DNA of 32,899 nucleotides, taken from positions 1 to 32,899 of the forward strand of contig JAIBCZ010000004.1 in the NCBI GenBank assembly GCA_024679645.1, in the 5' to 3' direction. Below the pieces are notes generated by a model. The model searched no databases. It saw only the letters and a list, made by a program, of their open reading frames with translations, and was not told where the DNA came from. The DNA is from Amphritea sp. (GTDB taxonomy: Bacteria > Pseudomonadota > Gammaproteobacteria > Pseudomonadales > Balneatricaceae). Below, piece by piece: positions 8,965-18,366 of this stretch. Each line of letters starts with the position of its first letter. The first letter of the stretch is position 1. The position numbers and the translations under genes were made by a program.

Positions 8965-10713
8965 TCAGGAAAGGTCAGCGACCTCACGATCGATTATTTC
9001 CTTAACCTCTTCAATTTCTTCTGATTCATCTTCAGCAACGAAGCTTTCGCTATCTTTACGCAGTGATTTCACCAGGCCGAACATCATGGCGATGATGACT
9101 ACCGTAAAGGGTAGTGCACCGGCGATTGACGCGGCTTGTAGCGCTTTCAGTGCCTGACTGCCACCCATCAACAGGATCATCAGAGTAACAGCACCCAGAA
9201 CAGAACCCCAGATGATGCGTTGCTGGATAGGAGGACGACGACCAAAGGATAGTAAGCGGCCCAGTACCAGAGTACCTGAGTCAGCTGCCGTAACGAAGAA
9301 GACAACAACAACAACCAGTGCACAAATCTTAGCAACAGTCGCTGCTACGCCAGGCGTGAGTACCTCAAAAGCGGTAAACAGCGTGCCTGCGTAATCCCAG
9401 TTGTTGACCGAGGTATTGTAGATAGACATATCTGCGCCGTAAACGGACTCATAGATACCGGCAGAACCGATTATGCTGAACCAGATAAGCGAGACAATAG
9501 TAGGGATGAATACAACACCCATAACGAATTCACGGATAGTACGGCCACGTGAGATACGCGCAATGAACATACCTACGAAAGCAGACCAAGCAATCCACCA
9601 ACCCCAGTAGAAGATAGTCCAGCCACCTTGCCAGGTCTGTTCTTCAGAGCTGCGTGCAGTCCAGAGTGTCATAGAGAAAACTTCTGACGTGTAATCACCC
9701 AACGTTGTAAGGGTGCTGGCAATCAGGTAATTACCGCTAGAGGCAAACAGGAAGTAGGAGATAATGGCAATACAGATATAGCTGTTGAACTGCGACAGCA
9801 TGTTTATGCCTTTAGCCACACCACTGGTTGCAGACAAGGTTGCAATCAACGTGATGAAGACAATAGACATAACCGTAACGGTGGTAGATTTCTCATCGAG
9901 AATATTAAGAGAGATAAGACCAGCGCTGATCTGTTCAACACCCAGACCCAGAGTCGTCGCGATACCAAAGATGGTTCCGAATACCGCCAGGATGTCTACG
10001 GCGTTACCAATCGGGCCGTAGATCCGGTTACCGATAAGAGGATAAAGCGCTGAACGGATTGATAAAGGCAGGCCTTTACGGAAAGAGAAGTAAGCCAGTG
10101 ATAAACCTACGATGGCATACATAGCCCAAGCGACAGCACCCCAGTGGAAAACGGTAAGTGTCAGGCCGCCAACAGCAGCTTCAGCTACCAGATCGTTAGG
10201 TACTGGAAAACCTTTGTCTCCTGGCTGTAAGCCCGCTGCCAGAGCCGCCTGCTTCGCCTCAAAGAAGCTGGCAACCGCTGCTTTTACTTCAGCACTCATG
10301 AAAGGGTTTCCACCACTCCAGCCACTAGCGAAATGGATCATTGGCTCCGACATCGAGAAGAACAGCATACCTGCTCCGGTACCACAACCGAATAGCATGG
10401 AAAACCAGGCAAAGTTAGAAAATTCAGGCCGTTCGTCATCGCGGCCTAAACGTATCCGGCCTACTTTAGATACCATCAGCGTTGCACAGACGAGGAATGC
10501 CATAAGCATGACCAGGATGTAGTACCAACCGAGGGTTTCTTCGATCCAGCTTTTCAAACCGAGGAATTGTTGACTGGCAACTTCGCCCAGTAACACGGTA
10601 TAGAGGATAAACACTAGTACCATGACAATGGCAGTAATACCAAGTGTTGAGTTGAGTCCTTTCAGGACTCCCCTTTGCGCGATTAGCGCATCTATCTGTT
10701 TTTCTGCGAGCAT
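8965..10713 (-). CDS. dddT: BCCT-family DMSP transporter DddT
   Basis: A 582-residue integral membrane protein of the betaine/carnitine/choline transporter family with about 12 hydrophobic segments. Family marks include FGCGTGAGMLFFSMSEP near residue 108-124, the LTVFHWGAVAWAMYA helix, a GTIFGIATTLGLGVEQ segment and the hallmark WSAFVGMFIARISRGRTIRE. BCCT proteins import quaternary-ammonium or sulfonium compounds with Na+ or H+. Its position next to dddD indicates DMSP as substrate, as for DddT proteins of Marinomonas and Halomonas. The acidic C-terminal tail (ESEEIEEVKEIIDREVADLS) could be a regulatory tail. The ATG at 10713 has AAGG upstream. A 640-base gap before it suggests its own promoter. 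Confidence 0.9.
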   Translation of the reverse strand: MLAEKQIDALIAQRGVLKGLNSTLGITAIVMVLVFILYTVLLGEVASQQFLGLKSWIEETLGWYYILVMLMAFLVCATLMVSKVGRIRLGRDDERPEFSNFAWFSMLFGCGTGAGMLFFSMSEPMIHFASGWSGGNPFMSAEVKAAVASFFEAKQAALAAGLQPGDKGFPVPNDLVAEAAVGGLTLTVFHWGAVAWAMYAIVGLSLAYFSFRKGLPLSIRSALYPLIGNRIYGPIGNAVDILAVFGTIFGIATTLGLGVEQISAGLISLNILDEKSTTVTVMSIVFITLIATLSATSGVAKGINMLSQFNSYICIAIISYFLFASSGNYLIASTLTTLGDYTSEVFSMTLWTARSSEEQTWQGGWTIFYWGWWIAWSAFVGMFIARISRGRTIREFVMGVVFIPTIVSLIWFSIIGSAGIYESVYGADMSIYNTSVNNWDYAGTLFTAFEVLTPGVAATVAKICALVVVVVFFVTAADSGTLVLGRLLSFGRRPPIQQRIIWGSVLGAVTLMILLMGGSQALKALQAASIAGALPFTVVIIAMMFGLVKSLRKDSESFVAEDESEEIEEVKEIIDREVADLS

Positions 10714-11352
10714 CGGTTTACCTTTTACTTTTGTTGTTGTTTTAATTTCTCATCGTTTGGGGCGTAATAATTCTTATCAGCAGAGTTATGGCGCAGTAGT
10801 GGAGGCAGAAACCGGCCGCTCTGCTAATAATGTCCTGCATGTATTCTGTAGATCAGGTCTGGATAACAGATAATTTGGCAAGGAACCTCCTGCTCTGATT
10901 CTGCTTGCCGGTCTGATGTAATAAAGATCATAAATTCTGCTTCTTCTAATTATTTTTTTATCGATAACAGCATGCTATAAATCTGTTAAGAGCATTGCAA
11001 TCTACTATTTTTAGGTCATTCGATAAGTAAATTAATGGCTGTTTTTTTCTATTTTTTTCAATTGGTTGCATGATTTATGAGAGAGCGGGAAGAGAAAAAA
11101 TAAAAACAGGGAGGAGGGAGTAGAGATTGGACAGGCTTAGGTTGTTAATGCCGCCTAAGGTAGAGGGTAAAATTAGATTTTGTAGCTTGTTTTTGAAGAA
11201 CTATCTAAGGAATCTGCGAACAAGTCCTATACTAACTTCGAAGTTTCCTAAGTAATATAGTCTGTCACTTTTAGTTAATAATGTTAGCGTTGGAGTACTC
11301 GTTGGCATAAGCCGGTTTTGCTGTTCTTGATCTGCTTAAGAATGCTTTCTTA
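10714..11352. other. Upstream region of dddT, no gene
   Basis: An unusually long gap (639 bases) for two genes of one pathway on the same strand. It is AT-rich between 10920 and 11110. No coding frame of note is present. It probably holds the dddT promoter; GGCAAG (10877-10882) / CTTGCC (10904-10909) is the only inverted pair noted and may be chance. Confidence 0.5.
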
Positions 11353-12489
11353 TCATGGTGCTGCTGTTTTCTCGTTAGTTACTGAAGCGATGTTGCGCTG
11401 TGTCAGTTGGTCGGCAACTGACCTTACTTGATCTGAAACTGTCTGCTTGTTTAGACCGTAACAGCTCAGGGGAGGGAAGCGGAGACTGACTACAAAGTGT
11501 TTCAGTTCTGCTGCTAACATTTCTGTGGATTTCTCCGGTTCCCTTTGATTAGTAATGGTCAGCGCTTTTGCGCAATTGACAAATCGCTTTGGATTGACGT
11601 GGGCAGCGTATTCGATGCCCTGAGTCAGTAGTTCAGGAAAGATCGTATCCCGGGGTAAGGCTAATTCATCACACAGCGTTCTGTGAATTTCCTCCAGTGG
11701 TCCGGTTGTGTTGCCAGATGCTGTCGATCCCGGCAGCATTGATGCCAGTTGCAATGACTGGCTGACATCAGAATTATCAGGCTCTGGTATCAGGAGAGGC
11801 AGATTAGTATTTAGCAACATGAGAGCGGAATGATGTTGTTGATCGCGGAACGGTGATGGCTGCCCAAAAGCTATGTAATCTATTACTTTTAGTAAGGTTC
11901 TGGCAGCACTCTTTATCAGCTGCAGTTGTGGGGTCTGGCTGATAAGGTCTGTATCCTGAATGATTGCGACGGGAACTGATAAATGATTTTCTGAAGCAGT
12001 CATTGGGGTTAATCCTGTCGCTTTAGGGAGCAACCCCAGAGTAGTATCGTAGCTAAAGGTTGTCGGGATTGCGATGAGTGGAATCTGGATTCCGGTAATA
12101 CTGAAAGACCGGGGATACCCCTGAGCTCTGTTGTTACTGCAATAAGTGCTGATTGACTTAGCCAAATCGATCACAGATCCGCTGCCCAGCGCAATAATAA
12201 CATCGAAAGTATCAGGCATCAGACTGTCGCTACCCGAGAAAAAGCGTTTTACGCCTTTGTCGATGTCGCTCTGTTGAGGTTCAGCAGGGATATCATCAAA
12301 CAGTCTGTGCTTGATTCTGAAGATATCCAGTTGCCGGGATAGGCTAAGCGAATTCATTTTTTCTGACCCGCTGCAGCCGGAGAGAATCATCGGGGTACGA
12401 TACCCCATTAACGATAGGATTCTTGGGACTTCCTGAAGTACGCCTGAGTCATTCAGGATAATGCGGGGAAAACAGATACGTTCAGACAT
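11353..12489 (-). CDS. Degenerate iron-containing alcohol dehydrogenase paralogue in the ddd cluster
   Basis: A 378-residue protein of the group III (Fe) alcohol dehydrogenase fold. It aligns by eye with DddB (15580-16737): FPRIILNDSG against LPRIMQVGED, DVIIALGSGSVIDLAKSIS against DSIIALGGGSPIDSAKAIG, and IPLIAIPTTFSYDTT against LPIIAVPTTAGTGSE. The NAD-binding glycine motif is kept. The metal site is not: the DTGIDALTHAMEAY motif (ligands D193 and H197 in DddB) reads SAARTLLKVIDYIAF, placing R197 and K201 there. The two later histidines also fall on other residues. It is probably a pseudoenzyme or regulatory/structural partner rather than a dehydrogenase. The frame is intact, so it is not a simple pseudogene. 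It lies 54 bases after dddD on the same strand and is probably co-transcribed. Confidence 0.75.
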   Translation of the reverse strand: MSERICFPRIILNDSGVLQEVPRILSLMGYRTPMILSGCSGSEKMNSLSLSRQLDIFRIKHRLFDDIPAEPQQSDIDKGVKRFFSGSDSLMPDTFDVIIALGSGSVIDLAKSISTYCSNNRAQGYPRSFSITGIQIPLIAIPTTFSYDTTLGLLPKATGLTPMTASENHLSVPVAIIQDTDLISQTPQLQLIKSAARTLLKVIDYIAFGQPSPFRDQQHHSALMLLNTNLPLLIPEPDNSDVSQSLQLASMLPGSTASGNTTGPLEEIHRTLCDELALPRDTIFPELLTQGIEYAAHVNPKRFVNCAKALTITNQREPEKSTEMLAAELKHFVVSLRFPPLSCYGLNKQTVSDQVRSVADQLTQRNIASVTNEKTAAP

Positions 12490-12543
12490 ATGAATTGATC
12501 CCGGGGTTATGGCTGGCGGATGAGTGCCAGCCAGATAAAATGA

Positions 12544-15057
12544 TTAGCTAGGTAGGAACTCTCTTCCCCAGTTCAGACTCGCGATACCGCGTTCAATCAT
12601 CGATTCAATTTCGCCGGCACTATAGCCGACACCACTCAGAATCTCGCGGGTTGAATGGCCAAACCGTTCAGTTGATGCGACCGCTTTGATTGAGGCTTCT
12701 GACGGCCGAATTGAATAGTGATCGATCTGAGTGAAGCAGTGGCCACTGGGATGATCCGGGTAGATCGAGAAGGCATAGCTGCCTGAATCAATGCCTGGAG
12801 TACCATCGGCGATACGACTGTTCTGATCACGTAGTGTTTCAATTGAGTTAGGGGTTGCCACGGCTATATCGGCTTGATGTAAAACTGTGGTCCAGTACTC
12901 AGATGAGGCTAGCTTGAATGCTTGTTGCAGGTAGTTATACCTATCGCTGGCTTGTCTTATATCTGCCAGGCCTTCGATTGATGTAAGGCGATCCATTTCG
13001 GATAGGTCAGAATCCATGAAAATCCAGCCATCCGATGTTTCATAGAAATGCGACAACGCGTGATTACCTAATGATTCACGGCCGGAGGCTTCATTGAATG
13101 GCGGTCTTCCTTCGAAATCAAAGACAAAAGGAATCTGGGCCATATTCGTAACCGCTGAGAGTGAGGTCCTGACCCGGCTAGCCGTTCCGGTTCTGAGCTT
13201 GTGATAGGCAGCAAGTGCTACCCCCATACCGGCCGCAAAACCGCAGTTTACATCCAGTGTCCCTACATGAGCGTGTTCTTCGGGCGTATCTTTACCGCCA
13301 AAGCGCGTCATGATACCGCTATTGGCCTGAATGATATCGTCATAACCAAGGTAGTCAGTTTTAGGCCCGCGACGTGGACCTCCGAAACAGTCTAAACGGC
13401 AGAACAATACACCAGGATTGATCGTTTGCAGGCTGTCATGGTCAAGGCCTAACGGTTTCATTTGACGATCGGGGGCATTGATCAGTACCAGATCCACCGA
13501 ACGTATCAGACGATTGAGTGCTTCACGGCCTTCATTGGTATTGATATCCAGCAGCGCTTTCTTTTTTCCCATGTCAGTCTGAAAACTGTAAAGGGTGCCT
13601 ATCAGTGGATCATATAGCGGTGTGACCGGATCCAGTTTGATTACTTCAGCACCAAAACGCCCCAGAAATGCTGCGGAATGAGGGCCCGCTATAACGTTGG
13701 TCAGGTCTAGAACTTTGAATCCGTCCAGCCAGCCTTTACCAGAAATAGGGCGAATTTCATCGCCTGTCGGGCGGTCGCTTGTGCTACGTTCAGCGACTTC
13801 CTGCAATTCAGCCAGTGCTTCATCGAAGCTGACAGCTTTTCTTGGTCGTGGCGTAAGCAGAGCATCGGAATTTTGTTCGAACCATACCAACGGTCCAGGC
13901 TGTTTCATATCGCCGTATTCAGGATCTTTTACTTCTACGATTAGGCCCGCAGCGTTGGTATGTTCATCATTAACCCACTCCTCTGTGCTGCGGTGAGGTG
14001 CGCCCGGAATGCCTGTTTCGCCAAAGATTTTTCCCCACTCGTCAGAACTCTTTTCCAGGAACGCCTTTTTCATTTTGGCGGCGATTCTGTCAGCCCATTT
14101 CTTAGGGAGTGGGTAGACACCAATGGAGGTTTCACCGTCCCACTCAGCGATGGGCAGGTGCAGATTTTTCACATCAGGAAACCCTTCCGCCATCAATTCG
14201 TCATAGACACCTAGCACCTGTAGTGCGCGTTTGGCATGGTTGCGGTGCGAAGGACATACGCAATAAAATTTTCGGCCATCGGCACAGTCATAAGTACGAA
14301 AGAAAGGATCCAGGTATTCCTGTAGTGCTTCATAGCTAAGATCCATTTTGATGCCATTATTTTTGCGATACTCGATCTCGTGCTCACGCATAGTTTTGTA
14401 GCGTTCCGGAATGTCATCAATGACAAAGGAGTTATAGGACAAACCTTCCATTAATGCGGCCGCTACAGGTACTTCGACTTTATCGCCGCGGCCGGTTTTC
14501 TCCCGTTCCAGCAGGGCCATGACCATGGAGCTGGCGGCCAGAGATACAGCGTAGGACGAACCCAAAGGTACTGGAGAAAAACTCGGTTCTTTGCCCATTA
14601 ATATCCGGTTGAAGCCCATATCAGTAAATGCGCCAGAGGTTGCAGCAACCACTGCTTCAGTGGCCTTCCACTCCCGACGCAATTGGTCATTGCTGGCAAA
14701 ACCAGGCACAGAAAGCGTGATCAGTTCCGGGCGCTGTTGACGCAGTTGATCAAAATCGACCCCTAGTCGCTGCATGACTCCAGGTCGAAAACCTTCAATA
14801 ACAATATCAGCCTCTTCAATGAGCCGCAGGGCTTGACTGAGGCCTGACTCATTTTTCAAATCGAGTCTCAGGCAGCTCTTATTACGGTTCAGTACAGCAT
14901 TGGCGGGATGATCCCATTGCGGCCCCTGAGGCGGGTCGATGTGTACCACAGTAGCACCAAGGTCCGCCAGCGTCATGGCGACGGCTGGTGCGGCTATTTG
15001 CTGTCCAAAGTCTACGACCCGGACGCCTTCAAGAGGTAGTTGATTGTTATTATTCAT
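12544..15057 (-). CDS. dddD: DMSP acyl-CoA transferase/lyase DddD
   Basis: An 837-residue protein made of two class III CoA-transferase (CaiB/BaiF) domains, N-terminal ~8-420 and C-terminal ~446-835; this fused double domain and length are diagnostic of DddD. It converts DMSP and acetyl-CoA to DMS and 3-hydroxypropionyl-CoA in the cytosol. The C-terminal domain has KTDYLGYDDIIQANSG with D573 at the family's catalytic aspartate position. In the N-terminal domain the same position reads KATEAVVAATSG, with no Asp, consistent with one active half. Both domains begin with the typical VVDFGQQIAAPAVAMTLADL and VLDLTNVIAGPHSAAFLGRF motifs. AGGA lies 5' of the ATG. It is divergent from dddB and is followed by the ADH paralogue and dddT on the same strand. 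Confidence 0.93.
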   Translation of the reverse strand: MNNNNQLPLEGVRVVDFGQQIAAPAVAMTLADLGATVVHIDPPQGPQWDHPANAVLNRNKSCLRLDLKNESGLSQALRLIEEADIVIEGFRPGVMQRLGVDFDQLRQQRPELITLSVPGFASNDQLRREWKATEAVVAATSGAFTDMGFNRILMGKEPSFSPVPLGSSYAVSLAASSMVMALLEREKTGRGDKVEVPVAAALMEGLSYNSFVIDDIPERYKTMREHEIEYRKNNGIKMDLSYEALQEYLDPFFRTYDCADGRKFYCVCPSHRNHAKRALQVLGVYDELMAEGFPDVKNLHLPIAEWDGETSIGVYPLPKKWADRIAAKMKKAFLEKSSDEWGKIFGETGIPGAPHRSTEEWVNDEHTNAAGLIVEVKDPEYGDMKQPGPLVWFEQNSDALLTPRPRKAVSFDEALAELQEVAERSTSDRPTGDEIRPISGKGWLDGFKVLDLTNVIAGPHSAAFLGRFGAEVIKLDPVTPLYDPLIGTLYSFQTDMGKKKALLDINTNEGREALNRLIRSVDLVLINAPDRQMKPLGLDHDSLQTINPGVLFCRLDCFGGPRRGPKTDYLGYDDIIQANSGIMTRFGGKDTPEEHAHVGTLDVNCGFAAGMGVALAAYHKLRTGTASRVRTSLSAVTNMAQIPFVFDFEGRPPFNEASGRESLGNHALSHFYETSDGWIFMDSDLSEMDRLTSIEGLADIRQASDRYNYLQQAFKLASSEYWTTVLHQADIAVATPNSIETLRDQNSRIADGTPGIDSGSYAFSIYPDHPSGHCFTQIDHYSIRPSEASIKAVASTERFGHSTREILSGVGYSAGEIESMIERGIASLNWGREFLPS

Positions 15058-15076
15058 CTCAATTTATCCTGTGGAA

Positions 15077-15117
15077 TACGTTCCTGAGCCAGGCGGCATA
15101 GAAACTGTCGGAACGTA
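15077..15117. promoter_or_regulatory. Inverted repeat in the dddD leader
   Basis: TACGTTCC (15077-15084) and GGAACGTA (15110-15117) are perfect complements 25 bases apart, 20-60 bases before the dddD ATG. This could be an operator or an mRNA stem-loop. Confidence 0.35.
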
Positions 15118-15271
15118 CAATTACATTTCATCCGAGTTGTTTCGGTGTCTGTAAACCGGCCTGGGTAGGCTAAACCCGTGACCGTTAAAACACGCTGCCG
15201 GCTCGTCAATACGATCGGGCGTGTTGGGATGAGATGTTAGGAGTGAAAAAAAAAACGAACCAGCAATAAAA

Positions 15272-15299
15272 AACACCACCTAGGGGTGGTTTTTTTTAT
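15272..15299 (+). terminator. Terminator-like hairpin between divergent dddD and dddB
   Basis: ACCACC-TAGG-GGTGGT is followed by nine T and preceded by six A, so it would work in both directions. It lies upstream of both genes, which is odd and suggests insulation of the two divergent promoters or a lost gene. Confidence 0.7.
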
Positions 15300-15390
15300 G
15301 CTTGGTATTTTTTTGATATTGCTGACTTATTAAGCCATTGAAATAAAATTACTTTTTGTTTTTCCTCATGAAAAGCAAATGCCGGGCATA

Positions 15391-15419
15391 AAAAAAACAG
15401 TGTCTTAGGGTGGTTTTTT
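15391..15419 (+). terminator. Second, degenerate terminator-like copy
   Basis: AAAAAAACAGTG...TTAGGGTGGTTTTTTA resembles the hairpin at 15272-15299 (shared TAGGG(G)TGGTTTTTT) but the 5' arm no longer pairs well. It looks like a duplicated, decayed terminator. Confidence 0.35.
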
Positions 15420-15460
15420 ATTGCTTTTAAGGCTTTTGGCTATTCATGACAATGTCGATA

Positions 15461-15488
15461 TCACTTGTGATTCAGTTGCCACAAGTGA
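15461..15488. promoter_or_regulatory. Long perfect inverted repeat upstream of dddB (operator candidate)
   Basis: TCACTTGTG-N10-CACAAGTGA, a 9-bp perfect dyad about 90 bases before the dddB start. Its position and symmetry suit a dimeric or tetrameric regulator such as DddR controlling dddB-dddC. No second copy was noticed elsewhere in the cluster. Confidence 0.55.
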
Positions 15489-15579
15489 GATAGCTCCTTC
15501 TGGTTTGGGTCCTAGGTGATTCGATCTAAAGTCGGAAGAGTTCCCTGAAATAATAAGTACAAAAATGAGTGGAGTTGTT

Positions 15580-16737
15580 ATGACGATCCAAGTAATTCTA
15601 CCCCGCATTATGCAGGTTGGTGAGGATGCAAGCCTTGAAATTCCGAATATTCTTGCCAGTCTGGGCTGCTCCCGGCCACTGATTATTACAGACAAGATGA
15701 TGGTTGAGTTGGGCTATGCCGGCAGTATACAGACTTGTCTTGCGGAAGATTCCATCACTGCCGATGTGTTTGATGATACCGTGCCGGAGCCGACCGTTAG
15801 CTCGATTCAGGCGGGCGTGGATGCCGTACGTGACGGTAGCTACGACAGTATTATCGCACTGGGTGGCGGAAGCCCGATCGACAGCGCTAAGGCGATCGGT
15901 ATTCTGGGTAAGTTCGGCGGTGATATGCAGGACTACAAATTCCCTCGGATCGTAAACGAAGAAGGTCTTCCTATTATTGCTGTACCGACTACCGCCGGTA
16001 CCGGTTCAGAGGTAACCCGTTTTACCATCATCACTGATGAAACTACCGATGAGAAGATGCTTTGTGTCGGTATTGGCTTTATGCCGGTTGCAGCTTTGGT
16101 TGATTTTAAACTGACTCTGAGTCTGCCAGCGAGAATCACTGCTGATACTGGTATTGATGCACTGACCCATGCAATGGAAGCCTATGTAAGTAAGAAGGCT
16201 AGCCCATATAGTGATAGCCAGGCATTGTCAGCTATGCGCTTAATCGGCCCAAATCTACGCCGCGTATTCCATGATGGATCTGATAAAGAGGCTCGTGAAG
16301 CGATGATGCTGGGCTCTACCTTGGCTGGTATCGCTTTTTCAAATGCTTCTGTTGCCCTGGTACACGGAATGAGCCGTCCGATCGGTGCCGCTTTCCATGT
16401 ACCTCATGGCTTGTCGAATGCGATGTTGTTACCGGCAGTGACCGAATTTTCCATACCTGAAGCATCAGAACGTTATGCTGACTGTGCCCGGGCGATGGGA
16501 ATTGCAACGGTGCAGGATAGCGATGACATTGCCAACGGTAAATTGATGACTGAACTGCGTGCACTGAATGACGAACTGAAGGTGCCTACACCCGAACAGT
16601 TTGGTATCGAGCGCGAGACATTCTTTGAGATGATGCCAACCATGGCTGAACAGGCTTTGGCGTCGGGCTCTCCGAATAATAATCCGCGGGTGCCTACTCC
16701 CGAACAGATCATCGAGATCTATAAACAGATCTGGTAA
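15580..16737 (+). CDS. dddB: Iron-containing alcohol dehydrogenase DddB (3-hydroxypropionate oxidation)
   Basis: A 385-residue NAD-dependent, metal-containing dehydrogenase. It has the GGGSPIDSAKA nucleotide motif and PTTAGTGSEVT. The full set of metal ligands is present: D193 and H197 in DTGIDALTHAMEAY, H262 in VHGMSRPIG and H276 in FHVPHGLSNAMLLP. In the ddd pathway it is proposed to oxidise the C3 product of DddD (3-hydroxypropionate level) to malonate semialdehyde. The frame is open to an ATG at 15565, but the ATG at 15580 has a good GGAG five bases before it and gives the usual MTIQVILPRIMQVG start. dddC follows after 138 bases with no terminator, so the two probably form one operon. Confidence 0.88.
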   Translation: MTIQVILPRIMQVGEDASLEIPNILASLGCSRPLIITDKMMVELGYAGSIQTCLAEDSITADVFDDTVPEPTVSSIQAGVDAVRDGSYDSIIALGGGSPIDSAKAIGILGKFGGDMQDYKFPRIVNEEGLPIIAVPTTAGTGSEVTRFTIITDETTDEKMLCVGIGFMPVAALVDFKLTLSLPARITADTGIDALTHAMEAYVSKKASPYSDSQALSAMRLIGPNLRRVFHDGSDKEAREAMMLGSTLAGIAFSNASVALVHGMSRPIGAAFHVPHGLSNAMLLPAVTEFSIPEASERYADCARAMGIATVQDSDDIANGKLMTELRALNDELKVPTPEQFGIERETFFEMMPTMAEQALASGSPNNNPRVPTPEQIIEIYKQIW

Positions 16738-16830
16738 ACCCTGGCCTGAGAACAAGCCTTCAGGTATTGGCGGGTGGGATTCCCGATCTGAGGGCCTTTC
16801 GAAGACTCCCTAACTATCCCCCTATGCCAT

Positions 16831-16854
16831 TCCGGCAGGCGTATTGCCGCCGGA
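16831..16854 (+). promoter_or_regulatory. Stem-loop just upstream of the dddC ribosome binding site
   Basis: TCCGGC(A)GGC-GTATT-GCC-GCCGGA forms a 9-bp stem with one bulged A, ending 8 bases before the GAGGAA Shine-Dalgarno of dddC. There is no T-run, so it is more likely an mRNA processing/stability or translational element than a terminator. Confidence 0.45.
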
Positions 16855-16875
16855 TATTATTTTGAGGAAATACAC

Positions 16876-18366
16876 ATGAATACAGTTGGACATCTGATCA
16901 ACGGTCAAATGGTTACTGAAGCGGATCGCCTTCAGGATGTTTATAACCCAGCCACAGGCGCAGCTTCTAAGCAGGTAGCGCTGGCATCTAAAGAAACTGT
17001 TGAAGAAGCAATTGCAGCGGCACAGGCAGCTTTCCCTGCGTGGCGTAATACCCCGGCAATTAAGCGTGCCCGGGTCATGTTTCGCTTTAAAGAGTTGCTG
17101 GAACAGAATGCTGATCGCATCTGCGAAATGATTGGCGAAGAACACGGTAAGATCAGCCATGATGCGGGCGGTGAACTGCAGCGTGGTATTGAGAACGTTG
17201 AATATGCATGCGGTATTCCTGAGCTGCTGAAAGGCGAGCACAGCAAGAACGTTGGCCCTAGTATCGATTCCTGGAGTGAATTCCAGCCATTGGGTGTGGT
17301 AGCAGGTATTACCCCATTCAACTTCCCGGCGATGGTACCTATGTGGATGTTCCCTCTGGCGATCGCTTGCGGTAACACCTTTATTCTTAAGCCTTCAGAG
17401 CGTGATCCAAGCTCTACTATGTATATTGCACAGCTGCTTCAAGAAGCGGGCTTGCCAGACGGTGTAATGAACGTAGTTAATGGTGATAAAGTTGCAGTAG
17501 ATACCTTGCTGACTGATGAGCGCATCAAAGCGGTAAGCTTTGTTGGTTCAACGCCTATTGCTGAGTACATCTACAGTACAGCAAATGCAAATGGTAAGCG
17601 TTGCCAGGCGCTGGGTGGTGCGAAAAACCACGCTATCGTGATGCCAGATGCGGATATGGATAACGCTGTTAACCAACTGGTTGGTGCTGCGTTTGGTTCA
17701 TCTGGTGAGCGTTGCATGGCGCTATCTGTTGCTGTTGCCGTCGGTGATGAAGCTGCGGATGCCTTGGTTGCTAAAATGACTGAAGCGATGAAGACGCTGA
17801 AAGTTGGCGTTTATAGCGAAAGCAGCAATGACTTTGGCCCGGTAATCACTCGTCAACATCAGCAAAAAGTTGTCGGCTACATCAATAGCGCAGAAACTGA
17901 TGGCGCACGCATCGTAGTTGATGGCCGTGCACCGGAAGTTGAAGGTTATGCCGAAGGTTTCTTCGTTGGTGCAACACTGATTGATGGTGTTACCACTGAG
18001 ATGCAGAGCTACCAGGAAGAGATCTTTGGTCCAGTACTTCAGGTTGTTCGTGTGAACAGCATGGAAGAAGCGATGAAGATGATCGACGACCACGAATACG
18101 GTAACGGTACTTGTATCTTTACCCGTGACGGTGAAGCGGCTCGCTACTTCTCTGACAATATTCAGGTGGGCATGGTTGGTATCAACGTACCACTGCCTGT
18201 TCCTGTTGCTTACCACAGTTTCGGTGGCTGGAAGCGTTCACTGTTTGGTGATCTGCATGCCTACGGTCCTGATGGCGTACGTTTTTACACTAAGCGTAAG
18301 ACTATTACTCAGCGTTGGCCTTCAAGTGGTGTACGTGAAGGCGTATCCTTCGCGTTCCCAAGCTAA
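16876..18366 (+). CDS. dddC: CoA-acylating (methyl)malonate-semialdehyde dehydrogenase DddC
   Basis: A 496-residue aldehyde dehydrogenase of the MmsA type, which turns malonate semialdehyde, CoA and NAD+ into acetyl-CoA and CO2. Seen in order: [20 protein letters not shown] (~150-170), the NAD-binding [21 protein letters not shown], and the catalytic [11 protein letters not shown] with C280. The [12 protein letters not shown] motif and the C-terminal [23 protein letters not shown] are diagnostic for MmsA-type enzymes. GAGGAA precedes the ATG. A terminator follows at 18405. In the pathway it closes the loop by regenerating the acetyl-CoA that DddD uses. The call as an MmsA-like enzyme is secure; the DddC name rests on the neighbours. 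Confidence 0.93.
   Translation: [496 protein letters not shown]

Noticed and set aside
12636-12842. Small frame within dddD in another phase
   Set aside because: Lies wholly inside the well-supported dddD frame.
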